A DNA stretch of 6,649 nucleotides from Hyphomonas sp. Its GTDB lineage: Bacteria; Pseudomonadota; Alphaproteobacteria; Caulobacterales; Hyphomonadaceae. The stretch's first letter is position 1. The number at the start of each line of letters is the position of its first letter. The stretch lies in contig JANSXJ010000205.1 of assembly GCA_024743015.1 (NCBI GenBank), forward strand, positions 1 through 6,649, written 5' to 3'. Under the pieces are notes generated by a model that worked only from the letters and a program-made list of their open reading frames with translations, ran no database searches and was not told the DNA's origin. This document shows positions 1 to 6,649 of the stretch, in pieces. The position numbers were made by a program, and so were the translations under genes.

Positions 1-312
1 CTGATCGGCCTCGCCTTTATCGCGGAAATTGCGCTCGCAAGCTTCGCCCGTGGCAGTTCAAACAATGCGAGTTTCGATGCGTCTCCGGGCGCCGATACGA
101 ACACGGAGGCCATCGGACAGGTTATGTACACCGACTACTTCCTGCTGTTCCAGATGGCAGGCCTGGTCCTGTTGGTGGCGATGATTGGCGCGATCGTTCT
201 CACCCTGCGTGAGCGGCCTGGCGTCAAGCGCCAGAACATTGCACGGCAGACTTCGCGCCGACGCGAAGATGCGACTGAGAAAGTCGCGGTTGAACCAGGT
301 CGGGGGATTTAG
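1..312 (+). CDS. nuoJ: NADH-quinone oxidoreductase subunit J, C-terminal part (5' end outside window)
   Basis: This is the last 103 codons of the complex I membrane subunit NuoJ, open from the first base of the window to the TAG at 310-312. NuoJ sits in the inner membrane near the junction of the peripheral and membrane arms and takes part in coupling quinone reduction to proton translocation. What is visible is the end of one transmembrane helix (first residues [12 protein letters not shown]), a polar loop of about 25 residues, the conserved stretch [18 protein letters not shown], a final hydrophobic helix (about residues 43-66 of the fragment) and a basic tail starting [10 protein letters not shown]. 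The long charged tail is usual in alphaproteobacterial NuoJ. An internal ATG at 124 lies within the conserved motif and is not the start. The gene runs into nuoK with a 2-nt gap. Identification rests on the motif and on position directly before nuoK. Confidence 0.92.
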   Translation: MIGLAFIAEIALASFARGSSNNASFDASPGADTNTEAIGQVMYTDYFLLFQMAGLVLLVAMIGAIVLTLRERPGVKRQNIARQTSRRREDATEKVAVEPGRGI

Positions 313-314
313 TC

Positions 315-623
315 ATGGACCTCACGATCAATCATTTCCTGACCATTTCGGCGATCCTCTTCACGATCGGCGTCGTTGGCATCTTCGTGAACCGCAAGAA
401 TATCATCGTTATTCTGATGGCGATCGAACTGATCCTGCTTTCGGTGAACATCAACCTCGTCGCGTTCTCGGTGTTTACCGGCACGATTTCGGGGCAAATT
501 TTCGCGATGTTGGTTCTGACAGTCGCAGCGGCCGAAGCCGCCGTTGGTCTGGCCATCCTGGTCGTTTACTTCCGCAAACGCGGTGATATTTCGGTCGAGA
601 GTGTCGACCTGATGAAGGGTTAG
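315..623 (+). CDS. nuoK: NADH-quinone oxidoreductase subunit K
   Basis: NuoK (102 aa, the normal family length) is a small three-helix inner-membrane subunit of complex I, related to MrpC/MnhC, lying between NuoJ and the antiporter-like subunits. Three hydrophobic helices are evident at about residues 3-24, 29-52 and 60-85. The two conserved membrane glutamates are present: E38 in [13 protein letters not shown] and E74 in [12 protein letters not shown], corresponding to E36 and E72 of the E. coli protein, which are needed for coupling. The C-terminus ends in SVDLMKG, typical of the family. The ATG at 315 follows the nuoJ stop by 2 nt with a G-rich stretch (302-307) upstream, and the next gene nuoL begins 9 nt after the stop, so it is an internal operon gene. 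Nothing unusual is seen. Confidence 0.98.
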   Translation: MDLTINHFLTISAILFTIGVVGIFVNRKNIIVILMAIELILLSVNINLVAFSVFTGTISGQIFAMLVLTVAAAEAAVGLAILVVYFRKRGDISVESVDLMKG

Positions 624-626
624 GGG
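622..626 (+). promoter_or_regulatory. Ribosome binding site of nuoL overlapping nuoK stop
   Basis: AGGGG lies 6 nt before the nuoL ATG at 633 and shares two bases with the TAG stop of nuoK, so the ribosome terminating on nuoK sits on the nuoL initiation region. It supports the ATG at 633 as the nuoL start. Confidence 0.6.
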
Positions 627-632
627 CGCAGC

Positions 633-2762
633 ATGTTATCTGACAACTTCATCACATTCATCGTTCTCGGCCCTGGCCTGGCAGCTTTAATCGCAGGTCT
701 GTTCCAGCGTTTCATTGGCGATCGCGGCGCGATGGTGGTCACGACCGGGACAGTTGGTCTTGCGGGCCTGCTCTCGATCTATCAGCTATTTGTCTACGCG
801 TCAGGAGCGGGCGGAGCAGGTCATGTCGAGCACGCGTCGCTCGCAGCGGATACCGGTCATGCCAGCGCGTATGTCGGGCAGCACATTATCAAGCTCATGA
901 CCTGGATCAGTGTGGGGGATTTCCACGCCGACTGGGCGATCCGTGTTGACGCGATGTCGATCGTCATGATGGCCGTGATTACAAGCGTATCTGGCCTCGT
1001 CCACCTCTATAGCTGGGGCTACATGGAAGACGATCCGCACAAAGCGCGGTTCTTCTCCTATCTCTCGCTCTTCACCTTTACGATGCTGATGCTGGTCACA
1101 GCAGACAATTTCATCCAGCTCTTCTTCGGATGGGAAGGCGTGGGTCTGGCCTCATATCTGCTCATTGGCTTCTGGTATCAGAACAAGGCGCCGAACGACG
1201 CCGCCATCAAAGCCTTCGTGACCAACCGCGTTGGCGATTTCGGGCTGGCACTAGGCATCATGGCTGTGTTCCTGGTCTTCGGATCGGTTGAATTCGGGCC
1301 GGTGCTGACCGCAATCAAGGAGAATGCTGAACTGGTGCCGCTGGCACTGGCTGAAGCTGGACCCGTGCGCGAGATCGTCGTGCCGTTCATGGCTTGGGAT
1401 ATCCCGGCTCTGGAACTGATTGGCGTCCTGCTCTTCATCGGCGCAATGGGGAAATCGGCTCAATTCTTTCTGCATGTCTGGTTGCCCGACGCGATGGAAG
1501 GCCCCACACCGGTTTCTGCTCTGATTCACGCAGCGACGATGGTTACCGCAGGCGTTTACCTCGTCTGTCTCGTCTCGCCGATTTATGAGTATGCGCCTTT
1601 CGCCGCAATGATGATCACTGTCGTCGGCGCTGTAACCGCACTCTACGCCGCGACCGTCGGCATGGCACAGAATGACATCAAGCGCGTCATCGCTTATTCG
1701 ACCTGTTCGCAGCTGGGCTACATGTTCTTTGCCGCTGGCGTCGGAGCCTATGAGGCGGCGATGTTCCACCTGTTCACGCACGCTTTCTTCAAGGCCTTGC
1801 TCTTCCTTGGTGCAGGTTCCGTCATACACGGTGCACACCACGAACAGGATATGCGAAAGATGGGCGGCTTTGCCCGCTTCATGCCTCTGACCTATGGCGC
1901 GATGATGATCGGGACGATTGCGATTATCGGTCTTGGTATCCCTCACGTGTGGGGTCTTTCCGGCTTCTTCTCGAAAGACGCCATCATTGAGACCGCTTTT
2001 GCGGGTGGCATGAACGGTGTGCCATTTGCTCAGCTCGCTTTCTGGTTTGGCCTCGCAGCCGCCTTGCTGACCAGCTTCTATTCGTGGCGGCTGGTCTACA
2101 TGACGTTCCATGGTCCTCGCGTGGGGGCCGATCATCACGACCACGGCGACGTCGAGGCACACGACGATCACGGTCATGACCATCATCATGGGGATCCCCA
2201 TGAGTCGCCACTGGTGATGCTGATACCGCTTGGCGTACTGAGTGTCGGCGCGGTTTTTGCGGGTTGGTATTTCTATGACGCCTTTGTCGGTCATGACTAC
2301 AAAGCGTTCTGGGATGGCGCGATTTATACGGCCAAGGAGAACACGGTTCTCAAGGATAAGTACAATGTTCCAGAATGGGTCTTCTGGGCACCGCTTGCGG
2401 TAACCGTGACCGGGTTCGTTCTCGCGACATTCACATACTTGTTCAATCGCGGCGTTGGCGAACGGATCGCCAAATCGGGTGGACCATTGCACGGCCTGTT
2501 CGCGAACAAGTGGTATTTTGACGAGCTTTACAATGCGACCCTCGTCAAGGGCTCAGCCTGGCTAGGGAACACGTTCTGGAAAGGTGACAAGAAAGTCGTC
2601 GATGGTATCGGTCCAGATGGTGTCTCAGCTCTGGTCCGATGGGGCGCGCGGCGCCTGTCGGCCATGCATACCGGATATCTCTATCATTACGCGTTCGTGA
2701 TCATCGGGGCTGCCCTGATCTTTGGCGCAGTCTTGTTCTGGCGCAGCGGAGGCGCGGGCTAA
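633..2762 (+). CDS. nuoL: NADH-quinone oxidoreductase subunit L (antiporter-like proton pump subunit)
   Basis: NuoL (709 aa) is the distal antiporter-like subunit of complex I, homologous to MrpA, with a long lateral helix along the membrane arm. Key residues are present: E168 in [18 protein letters not shown]274 in GKSAQ, followed by [21 protein letters not shown]350 in [12 protein letters not shown]387 in [17 protein letters not shown], and K448 in [10 protein letters not shown]. These match the Glu/Lys chain known from E. coli NuoL (E144, K229, K342, K399). The C-terminus holds a further helix (about 583-604), the lateral-helix region with NKWYFDELY (625-633), and the anchoring last helix (about 684-703). 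It is about 100 residues longer than the E. coli protein, mainly through loops at about 55-83, 217-258 and a His-rich loop at 501-523; extended loops of this kind are common in alphaproteobacteria. The stop overlaps the nuoM start by one base. Confidence 0.98.
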   Translation: MLSDNFITFIVLGPGLAALIAGLFQRFIGDRGAMVVTTGTVGLAGLLSIYQLFVYASGAGGAGHVEHASLAADTGHASAYVGQHIIKLMTWISVGDFHADWAIRVDAMSIVMMAVITSVSGLVHLYSWGYMEDDPHKARFFSYLSLFTFTMLMLVTADNFIQLFFGWEGVGLASYLLIGFWYQNKAPNDAAIKAFVTNRVGDFGLALGIMAVFLVFGSVEFGPVLTAIKENAELVPLALAEAGPVREIVVPFMAWDIPALELIGVLLFIGAMGKSAQFFLHVWLPDAMEGPTPVSALIHAATMVTAGVYLVCLVSPIYEYAPFAAMMITVVGAVTALYAATVGMAQNDIKRVIAYSTCSQLGYMFFAAGVGAYEAAMFHLFTHAFFKALLFLGAGSVIHGAHHEQDMRKMGGFARFMPLTYGAMMIGTIAIIGLGIPHVWGLSGFFSKDAIIETAFAGGMNGVPFAQLAFWFGLAAALLTSFYSWRLVYMTFHGPRVGADHHDHGDVEAHDDHGHDHHHGDPHESPLVMLIPLGVLSVGAVFAGWYFYDAFVGHDYKAFWDGAIYTAKENTVLKDKYNVPEWVFWAPLAVTVTGFVLATFTYLFNRGVGERIAKSGGPLHGLFANKWYFDELYNATLVKGSAWLGNTFWKGDKKVVDGIGPDGVSALVRWGARRLSAMHTGYLYHYAFVIIGAALIFGAVLFWRSGGAG
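2133..2201 (+). other. His/Asp-rich loop segment within NuoL
   Basis: Codons 501-523 of nuoL contain ten histidines and seven acidic residues (for example [11 protein letters not shown] at 511-521). The segment lies between the hydrophobic helix ending near residue 490 ([14 protein letters not shown]) and the next one starting near 526. By the E. coli/Thermus topology this is the TM13-TM14 loop, expected on the cytoplasmic side. Composition suggests metal binding, but that is inference; similar His-rich loops occur in other alphaproteobacterial NuoL proteins. Confidence 0.75.
2748..2752 (+). promoter_or_regulatory. Ribosome binding site deciding the nuoM start
   Basis: GGAGG sits inside the last codons of nuoL, 9 nt before the ATG at 2762. 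It selects that ATG over an in-frame ATG 41 codons upstream (2639), whose extension would overlap the conserved last helix of NuoL and encodes no membrane protein-like sequence. Confidence 0.75.
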
Positions 2763-4252
2763 TGGATTTCCCAATTCTCTCTGCGGTGACGTTCCTGCCG
2801 CTTGCAGGCGCGATCCTGATTCTGCTGATCAAGGCGCTGACCGGTGCCCAGATTCGTGCGGACGGAACGGAAGACGACCGCGTCATGTATGCCGGACTTC
2901 TGTTCTCGGTCGCGACTTTCATCGTCTCGATCGTGATGTTCCTGAGCTTCGACTTGAACGGCACGGGCTATCAGTTGGTTGAGGAAGTCGATTGGTTCTC
3001 TGGCATCAAGTACAAGATGGGCATCGACGGAATGTCGCTCCTGCTCATCCTGTTGACGACGTTGCTGACGCCGATCGCCCTGATTGCCAGTATCGGCTCC
3101 ATCAAGAAGCGCCTGACGGAGTATGTCGTCTCGTTCCTGGTGCTGGAAACATTCATGATCGGCGTGTTCTGCGCGCTCGATCTGGTCGTGTTCTATGTCT
3201 TCTTCGAAGCCGGGCTCATTCCGATGTTTATCATTATCGGCGTCTGGGGCGGCATTGACCGGATCTATGCGAGCTTCAAGTTCTTCCTTTACACGCTGCT
3301 TGGCTCGCTCTTCATGCTGGCGGCTGTGGTCTATATGTACCTGACCGCCGGCACATCGGATGTCGTCCAGCTTGAGCAATACGCGTTCGATCCGGGCGCG
3401 CAAACCTGGCTCTGGCTTGCTTTCTTTGCCTCGTTCGCAGTGAAGCTTCCGATGTGGCCGGTGCATACCTGGTTGCCGGATGCGCACGTGCAGGCTCCGA
3501 CAGCGGGCTCGGTCATCCTGGCGGGTATTCTGTTGAAGATGGGTGGCTACGGCTTCCTGCGCTTCAGCTTGCCAATGTTCCCGGATGCCAGCGTCCTGTT
3601 CCAGCCCTTCGTGTTCACGATTTCCGTCATCGCGATTGTTTACGCCTCGCTTGTTGCCTGGCGTCAGACTGACATGAAGAAGCTCATCGCCTATTCGTCA
3701 GTCGCGCATATGGGGTTTGTCACGCTGGGTATTTTCTCATTCACGGAGATCGGTGTGCAGGGTGCGGTGTTCCAGATGCTGAGCCATGGTTTGATCTCTG
3801 GCGCACTCTTCCTGATCGTCGGAGTCGTCTATGACCGGATGCACACACGGGAGATTTCAGCCTATGGAGGATTGGTCCACCGCATGCCGGTCTACGCGAC
3901 CCTGTTCATGCTGTTCACGATGGCCAATGTCGGGCTTCCTGGAACCAGTGGCTTTGTTGGTGAAATCCTGACCATGGTCGGGGCGTTCCAGGCCAATACC
4001 TGGGCTGCAGCCGGTGCCGCGCTCGGGGTAATCTTCTCGGCTGTCTATATGCTGACGCTCTACCGCCGGACTGTTTTTGGTGAGATCACCAATCCCGAGC
4101 TGGAGAACATCCAGGATGTGAACACCAAGGAACTGATCTGCCTGATCCCGCTTGCGATCGGCACGATCCTGCTTGGTATTCTTCCAAACCTGATTTTTGA
4201 TATCACGCGTGAGTCTTCACTCCACGCCCTCGCCCAAGTGGCTGGAGGATAA
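2762..4252 (+). CDS. nuoM: NADH-quinone oxidoreductase subunit M (antiporter-like proton pump subunit)
   Basis: NuoM (496 aa, close to the usual ~500) is the middle antiporter-like subunit of the complex I membrane arm, homologous to MrpD, and one of the proposed proton channels. The sequence is hydrophobic throughout, compatible with 14 helices. Conserved charged residues are all found: E149 in [11 protein letters not shown]228 in [21 protein letters not shown]259 in [12 protein letters not shown], and E401 in [10 protein letters not shown]; these correspond to E144, K234, K265 and E407 of E. coli NuoM. The conserved stretch around [16 protein letters not shown] (305-320) is also intact. The start [17 protein letters not shown] is typical of the family and is set by a GGAGG at 2748. 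Its ATG uses the last A of the nuoL stop (TAATG), implying translational coupling, and the TAA stop lies 5 nt before nuoN. Confidence 0.98.
   Translation: MDFPILSAVTFLPLAGAILILLIKALTGAQIRADGTEDDRVMYAGLLFSVATFIVSIVMFLSFDLNGTGYQLVEEVDWFSGIKYKMGIDGMSLLLILLTTLLTPIALIASIGSIKKRLTEYVVSFLVLETFMIGVFCALDLVVFYVFFEAGLIPMFIIIGVWGGIDRIYASFKFFLYTLLGSLFMLAAVVYMYLTAGTSDVVQLEQYAFDPGAQTWLWLAFFASFAVKLPMWPVHTWLPDAHVQAPTAGSVILAGILLKMGGYGFLRFSLPMFPDASVLFQPFVFTISVIAIVYASLVAWRQTDMKKLIAYSSVAHMGFVTLGIFSFTEIGVQGAVFQMLSHGLISGALFLIVGVVYDRMHTREISAYGGLVHRMPVYATLFMLFTMANVGLPGTSGFVGEILTMVGAFQANTWAAAGAALGVIFSAVYMLTLYRRTVFGEITNPELENIQDVNTKELICLIPLAIGTILLGILPNLIFDITRESSLHALAQVAGG
4244..4248 (+). promoter_or_regulatory. Ribosome binding site of nuoN
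   Basis: GGAGG lies in the last codons of nuoM, 9 nt before the nuoN ATG at 4258. Its spacing equals that of the nuoM site and supports this start. Confidence 0.75.
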
Positions 4253-4257
4253 GCGGC

Positions 4258-5688
4258 ATGTTTGATCTAGAAACCATTCTGACAGCCATTGCGCCCGAAG
4301 TCCTGCTGGCAGCCGCAGGGCTGCTCGGCGTCACGATTGGAGCGTTTCTGGGCGACCGGTTCACCGGCTTGTCCTTCAAGTTCGGTGCCCTCGTACTGTT
4401 CGCAGCCGCCGCGCTGGCGGGTTATTACTGGGAAGGAGGCCGGGCCTTTGATGGTCTGGTCGAGACGTCCAGCTACGCCAACTTCGCCAAAGTGGTGAGC
4501 TTCGTTTCCGGCGGTATCGCTTTGTTGATGGCCGAAGGCTTTTTGCGGCGGCACGAAACACTGCGCTACGAATACGCGCTATTGGTTATTTTTGCCGCGC
4601 TTGGCATGGGGATGATCCTGTCATCCGCGAACTTTATGACGCTCTATCTCGGCGTGGAAACGCTGAGCTTGTCGTCTTACGTCCTGGCTTCGTTCCATCG
4701 TGACAGTCCGCGATCGTCTGAGGCCGGCCTCAAATATTTCGTCCTCGGTGCTCTCGCCTCAGGCCTGCTGCTTTATGGTATGTCGCTCGTCTACGGCTTC
4801 TCGGGAAGCACGAGCTACGAAATCGTGGCTGAGGCCGAGCCGACAATGGGGCTCTTGTTTGGCATGGTTCTGATGATTACCGGCCTGGCGTTCAAGGTCT
4901 CGGCGGCTCCGATGCATGTCTGGACTCCGGATGTCTATGAAGGCTCTCCGAGCCCGGTTGTCGCGTTCTTTGCCACCGCGCCGAAAATGGCCAGCATGGT
5001 TGTATTCGCGATTGTCCTGTACACGGCTTTCCCGCAGGCCATGGCGTTTGAAAACTGGCAGGTCATTGTAGGCATCATCGCTGCCGCGTCGATGCTGGTT
5101 GGCGCGTTTGGCGCGTTGCCTCAAACCAATCTCAAGCGTCTGCTGGGATACTCGTCGATCGCTAATATGGGATACGCACTCGTGGCCGTCGCTGCAGGTG
5201 TGCAGTACGGCGCTGGCTCGCTTCTCATTTTCATGACGGCCTATGTCATCGCCTCGCTTGGCTTGTTCGGAGGCGTGCTCTCCATGCGCCGCGAAGGAGG
5301 TATGGTCGAGAATATCAACGAACTTGCCGGACTGGTTCGCCGTCAGCCAGGTCTTGCAACCGCATTGACGCTCTTGCTGGTTTCGGTTTCAGGCTTCCCA
5401 CTAGCCTTTGGCTTCCTCGGCAAACTTGCCGTGATCCAGGCCGGTGTGAGTTCGGGAATGTGGCCCCTGGTCATCATCCTGGTGCTGAGCTCGGTCATCG
5501 CGATGTACTACTATCTTCGGATCGTGAAGATCATGTGGTTCGACGAACAGGCCGAGGATTTTGAGCCAGTCGATGGCTGGGTCACGATGACGGTCTATGT
5601 CTCTGCTCTGGTTAGCGTTGCGCTCCTGATCTTCGTTGCGCCGTTCAGTGAGCTCGCCGAAACGGTTGCAGCAGGCCTGATCTCGTGA
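4258..5688 (+). CDS. nuoN: NADH-quinone oxidoreductase subunit N (antiporter-like proton pump subunit)
   Basis: NuoN (476 aa, family ~480) is the third antiporter-like subunit of complex I, placed next to NuoK in the membrane arm. Characteristic residues are visible: E134 in [17 protein letters not shown]159 in [14 protein letters not shown]213 in [22 protein letters not shown]243 in ATAPKMASM, and K389 in GFLGKLAVI; they correspond to E133, K158, K217, K247 and K395 of E. coli NuoN. The stretch [20 protein letters not shown] (290-309) is conserved. One oddity is that the motif before K389 reads [12 protein letters not shown], whereas the common family form is GIPPLAGFFGKF, so the second proline is lost while the lysine stays. 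The gene starts 5 nt after nuoM and its TGA overlaps the birA start by 4 nt. No frameshift or truncation is seen, so it should be functional. Confidence 0.97.
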   Translation: MFDLETILTAIAPEVLLAAAGLLGVTIGAFLGDRFTGLSFKFGALVLFAAAALAGYYWEGGRAFDGLVETSSYANFAKVVSFVSGGIALLMAEGFLRRHETLRYEYALLVIFAALGMGMILSSANFMTLYLGVETLSLSSYVLASFHRDSPRSSEAGLKYFVLGALASGLLLYGMSLVYGFSGSTSYEIVAEAEPTMGLLFGMVLMITGLAFKVSAAPMHVWTPDVYEGSPSPVVAFFATAPKMASMVVFAIVLYTAFPQAMAFENWQVIVGIIAAASMLVGAFGALPQTNLKRLLGYSSIANMGYALVAVAAGVQYGAGSLLIFMTAYVIASLGLFGGVLSMRREGGMVENINELAGLVRRQPGLATALTLLLVSVSGFPLAFGFLGKLAVIQAGVSSGMWPLVIILVLSSVIAMYYYLRIVKIMWFDEQAEDFEPVDGWVTMTVYVSALVSVALLIFVAPFSELAETVAAGLIS

Positions 5689-6425
5689 TCCACAGCGCGC
5701 CAGTTTACTGGTACGACGAAATCGACAGCACCAGCGAAGAAGCGAAACGCCGCGCTCGCTCGGGAGAGATCTCCCCTGTCTGGATTGCGGCGCGTCAGCA
5801 AACTGCGGGACGCGGCCGCCTCGGTCGAAACTGGATCTCTCCGACGGGGAATCTGTTCGTCACAGTCCTGTTTCCTGAGCCCGGCGGATTGAGCGTCGCG
5901 AGCCGGATACCTTTCGCAGCTGCGCTCGCCGTGCTTGATGCCTGCACAAACACGCTACCTGATCTTGAGGCTAAGCTGAAATGGCCAAATGATGTACGGG
6001 TCAATGGCGCAAAGATTTGCGGTATCCTGACCGAGACCGGCGAGACGAATGGCGTGACCTGGATCGCGCTTGGTATGGGGATCAACATCCAACATGCACC
6101 GGAAGTGACGGAGCAAGCCTCGACGTCCTTGAAGCAAGAGGGGGCCTCTCCAGGTCTCATGCCTGAGCATGTTCTGGAGGATTTGAAATCGAGCCTCGAT
6201 CAGCGCTTGGCGCAGGCACGAAATGATTTTGAGCGGTTATTAGAAGACTGGCTGCGACATGCGGAAGGTCTCGGACAGAGCATCGAAGCCGGACCGCGCG
6301 ACAAGCGGTTGCGGGGTGTTTTTGAAGGATTGGCGCCGGATGGCGGTCTGAACTTGCGTTTGCCCGATGGCTCGAGACAGACCATAAGGGCCGGTGATGT
6401 AGAATTGGTGAGGCAAGTAGACTGA
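5685..6425 (+). CDS. birA: Biotin--[acetyl-CoA-carboxylase] ligase, repressor-less type
   Basis: This 246-aa cytoplasmic enzyme activates biotin with ATP to biotinyl-5'-AMP and transfers it to the lysine of biotin carrier domains such as that of acetyl-CoA carboxylase. The catalytic domain starts at once with the conserved DSTS (14-17), then the biotinyl-AMP binding loop GRGRLGRNW (42-50), where R45 matches R118 of E. coli BirA. It continues with KWPNDV (99-104), K110 in KICGILTE (the biotin-contacting lysine, E. coli K183) and GMGINI (130-135). A small SH3-like C-terminal domain follows (about 200-246, with [14 protein letters not shown]). The N-terminal winged-helix DNA-binding domain of E. 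coli BirA is absent, so it is a ligase only (group I). The GTG start at 5685 gives the right N-terminus, has only a weak upstream AGG, and overlaps the nuoN stop (GTGA), suggesting coupled re-initiation. The next gene, coaX, overlaps its stop by one base. Confidence 0.95.
   Translation: MIHSAPVYWYDEIDSTSEEAKRRARSGEISPVWIAARQQTAGRGRLGRNWISPTGNLFVTVLFPEPGGLSVASRIPFAAALAVLDACTNTLPDLEAKLKWPNDVRVNGAKICGILTETGETNGVTWIALGMGINIQHAPEVTEQASTSLKQEGASPGLMPEHVLEDLKSSLDQRLAQARNDFERLLEDWLRHAEGLGQSIEAGPRDKRLRGVFEGLAPDGGLNLRLPDGSRQTIRAGDVELVRQVD
6407..6413 (+). promoter_or_regulatory. Likely ribosome binding site of coaX
   Basis: GGTGAGG, within the last birA codons, lies 11 nt before the coaX ATG at 6425. 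The spacing is slightly long, but the TGATG stop/start overlap makes coupled initiation likely. Confidence 0.5.
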
Positions 6426-6649
6426 TGCTTTTGGTCATTGATGTCGGCAATACAAATACCGTTTTTGCGCTCCACGATGGCGAGACATGGCGCGCCAGCT
6501 GGCGAAGCTCTACTGATGCGACGCGCACAGCGGATGATCACGCAGTCTGGCTCGGGACGCTGATGCGCGGGGATGGGATGGACTTGAAGCAGATCAAAGG
6601 CTGCATCATCTCCACCGTGGTACCGCAGGCCAAGTTCAATTTTCGCAAC
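6425..6649 (+). CDS. coaX: Type III pantothenate kinase, N-terminal part (3' end outside window)
   Basis: The first 75 codons of a type III pantothenate kinase, which phosphorylates pantothenate with ATP in the first step of coenzyme A synthesis in the cytoplasm. The protein opens with [16 protein letters not shown], the phosphate-binding motif of the ASKHA-fold CoaX family, with D6 as the expected catalytic/metal-binding aspartate. It continues with the family pattern W-R-x-S-T-D-x-x-R-T-A-D (about residues 26-37) and ISTVVP (63-68), close to the usual ISSVVP. Full-length members have about 255-265 residues, so roughly 70 percent is missing here. The family was earlier annotated as Baf, a putative transcriptional activator. 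The ATG overlaps the birA TGA by one base (TGATG). In many alphaproteobacteria the next gene encodes ribonuclease J; that cannot be checked here. Confidence 0.94.
   Translation, partial: MLLVIDVGNTNTVFALHDGETWRASWRSSTDATRTADDHAVWLGTLMRGDGMDLKQIKGCIISTVVPQAKFNFRN

Noticed and set aside
185..586. A 133-codon plus-strand frame across nuoJ and nuoK
   Set aside because: It is out of frame with two clearly conserved genes, and its translation is Arg/His/Gly-rich without any domain.
1251..2492. A 413-codon open frame on the minus strand inside nuoL
   Set aside because: It is in exact codon register with nuoL, so it stays open simply because nuoL uses almost no TTA, CTA or TCA codons there. The translation is rich in R, H, Q and E with no recognisable domain, as expected of an antisense shadow.
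2641..2660. GC-rich near-palindrome (GGCGCGCGGCGCC) in nuoL
   Set aside because: It lies in coding sequence encoding a conserved part of the C-terminus, has no T run and no copies elsewhere in the window, so it is probably chance in GC-rich DNA.
2639..2761. A 41-codon upstream extension of nuoM from an in-frame ATG
   Set aside because: The extension overlaps the conserved NuoL C-terminus, is Arg-rich and unlike any NuoM N-terminus, while the ATG at 2762 has a good GGAGG and gives the family start.
2759..3487. A 242-codon open frame on the minus strand inside nuoM
   Set aside because: It is again in codon register with nuoM and explained by the same codon avoidance; the composition is highly charged and low in hydrophobics, and no family is recognised.
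4759..5124. A 121-codon open frame on the minus strand inside nuoN
   Set aside because: Same register effect as in nuoL and nuoM; no start signal or protein-like sequence.
5640..5700. Possible promoter or terminator between nuoN and birA
   Set aside because: I see no convincing -35/-10 pair, no GC-rich hairpin followed by a T run, and no intergenic space at all; birA looks co-transcribed.

Overview
The window is an almost gap-free run of plus-strand genes from the distal end of a respiratory complex I (NADH:quinone oxidoreductase) operon into two cofactor genes. In order it holds the 3' end of nuoJ, complete nuoK, nuoL, nuoM and nuoN, a complete biotin-protein ligase gene (birA) and the first 75 codons of a type III pantothenate kinase gene (coaX). 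The moderately high GC content, the alphaproteobacterial style of the Nuo proteins (long NuoL with a His-rich loop, charged NuoJ tail) and the order nuoJKLMN-birA-coaX all suggest an alphaproteobacterium. A lineage near Caulobacterales/Hyphomonadales or Rhizobiales is plausible, but that placement is inference; I cannot name a genus.

Layout: nuoJ ends at 312 and nuoK starts 2 nt later. nuoL follows after 9 nt. nuoM starts on the last base of the nuoL stop (TAATG). nuoN starts 5 nt after nuoM. birA starts inside the nuoN stop (GTGA, 4 nt overlap). coaX starts on the last base of the birA stop (TGATG). There is no intergenic stretch longer than 9 nt, and I see no terminator hairpin, promoter, RNA gene, mobile element, repeat array or CRISPR. 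All genes look intact apart from the two cut by the window edges.

Function: NuoJ, K, L, M and N are membrane-arm subunits that couple quinone reduction to proton pumping. NuoL, NuoM and NuoN are the three antiporter-like subunits, and the Glu and Lys residues expected for proton transfer are present in each, as are the two Glu residues of NuoK. BirA attaches biotin to carboxylase carrier domains. CoaX makes 4'-phosphopantothenate, the first committed step to coenzyme A. The tight overlaps imply that cofactor and respiratory genes are transcribed together and probably translationally coupled.

This is mostly ordinary core-genome sequence; I do not see a previously undescribed system. The points worth a second look are a strong shortage of GANTC sites (CcrM methylation motif) beside abundant GATC, the His-rich NuoL loop, a divergent motif around the last pump lysine of NuoN, and the coupling of birA/coaX to complex I.
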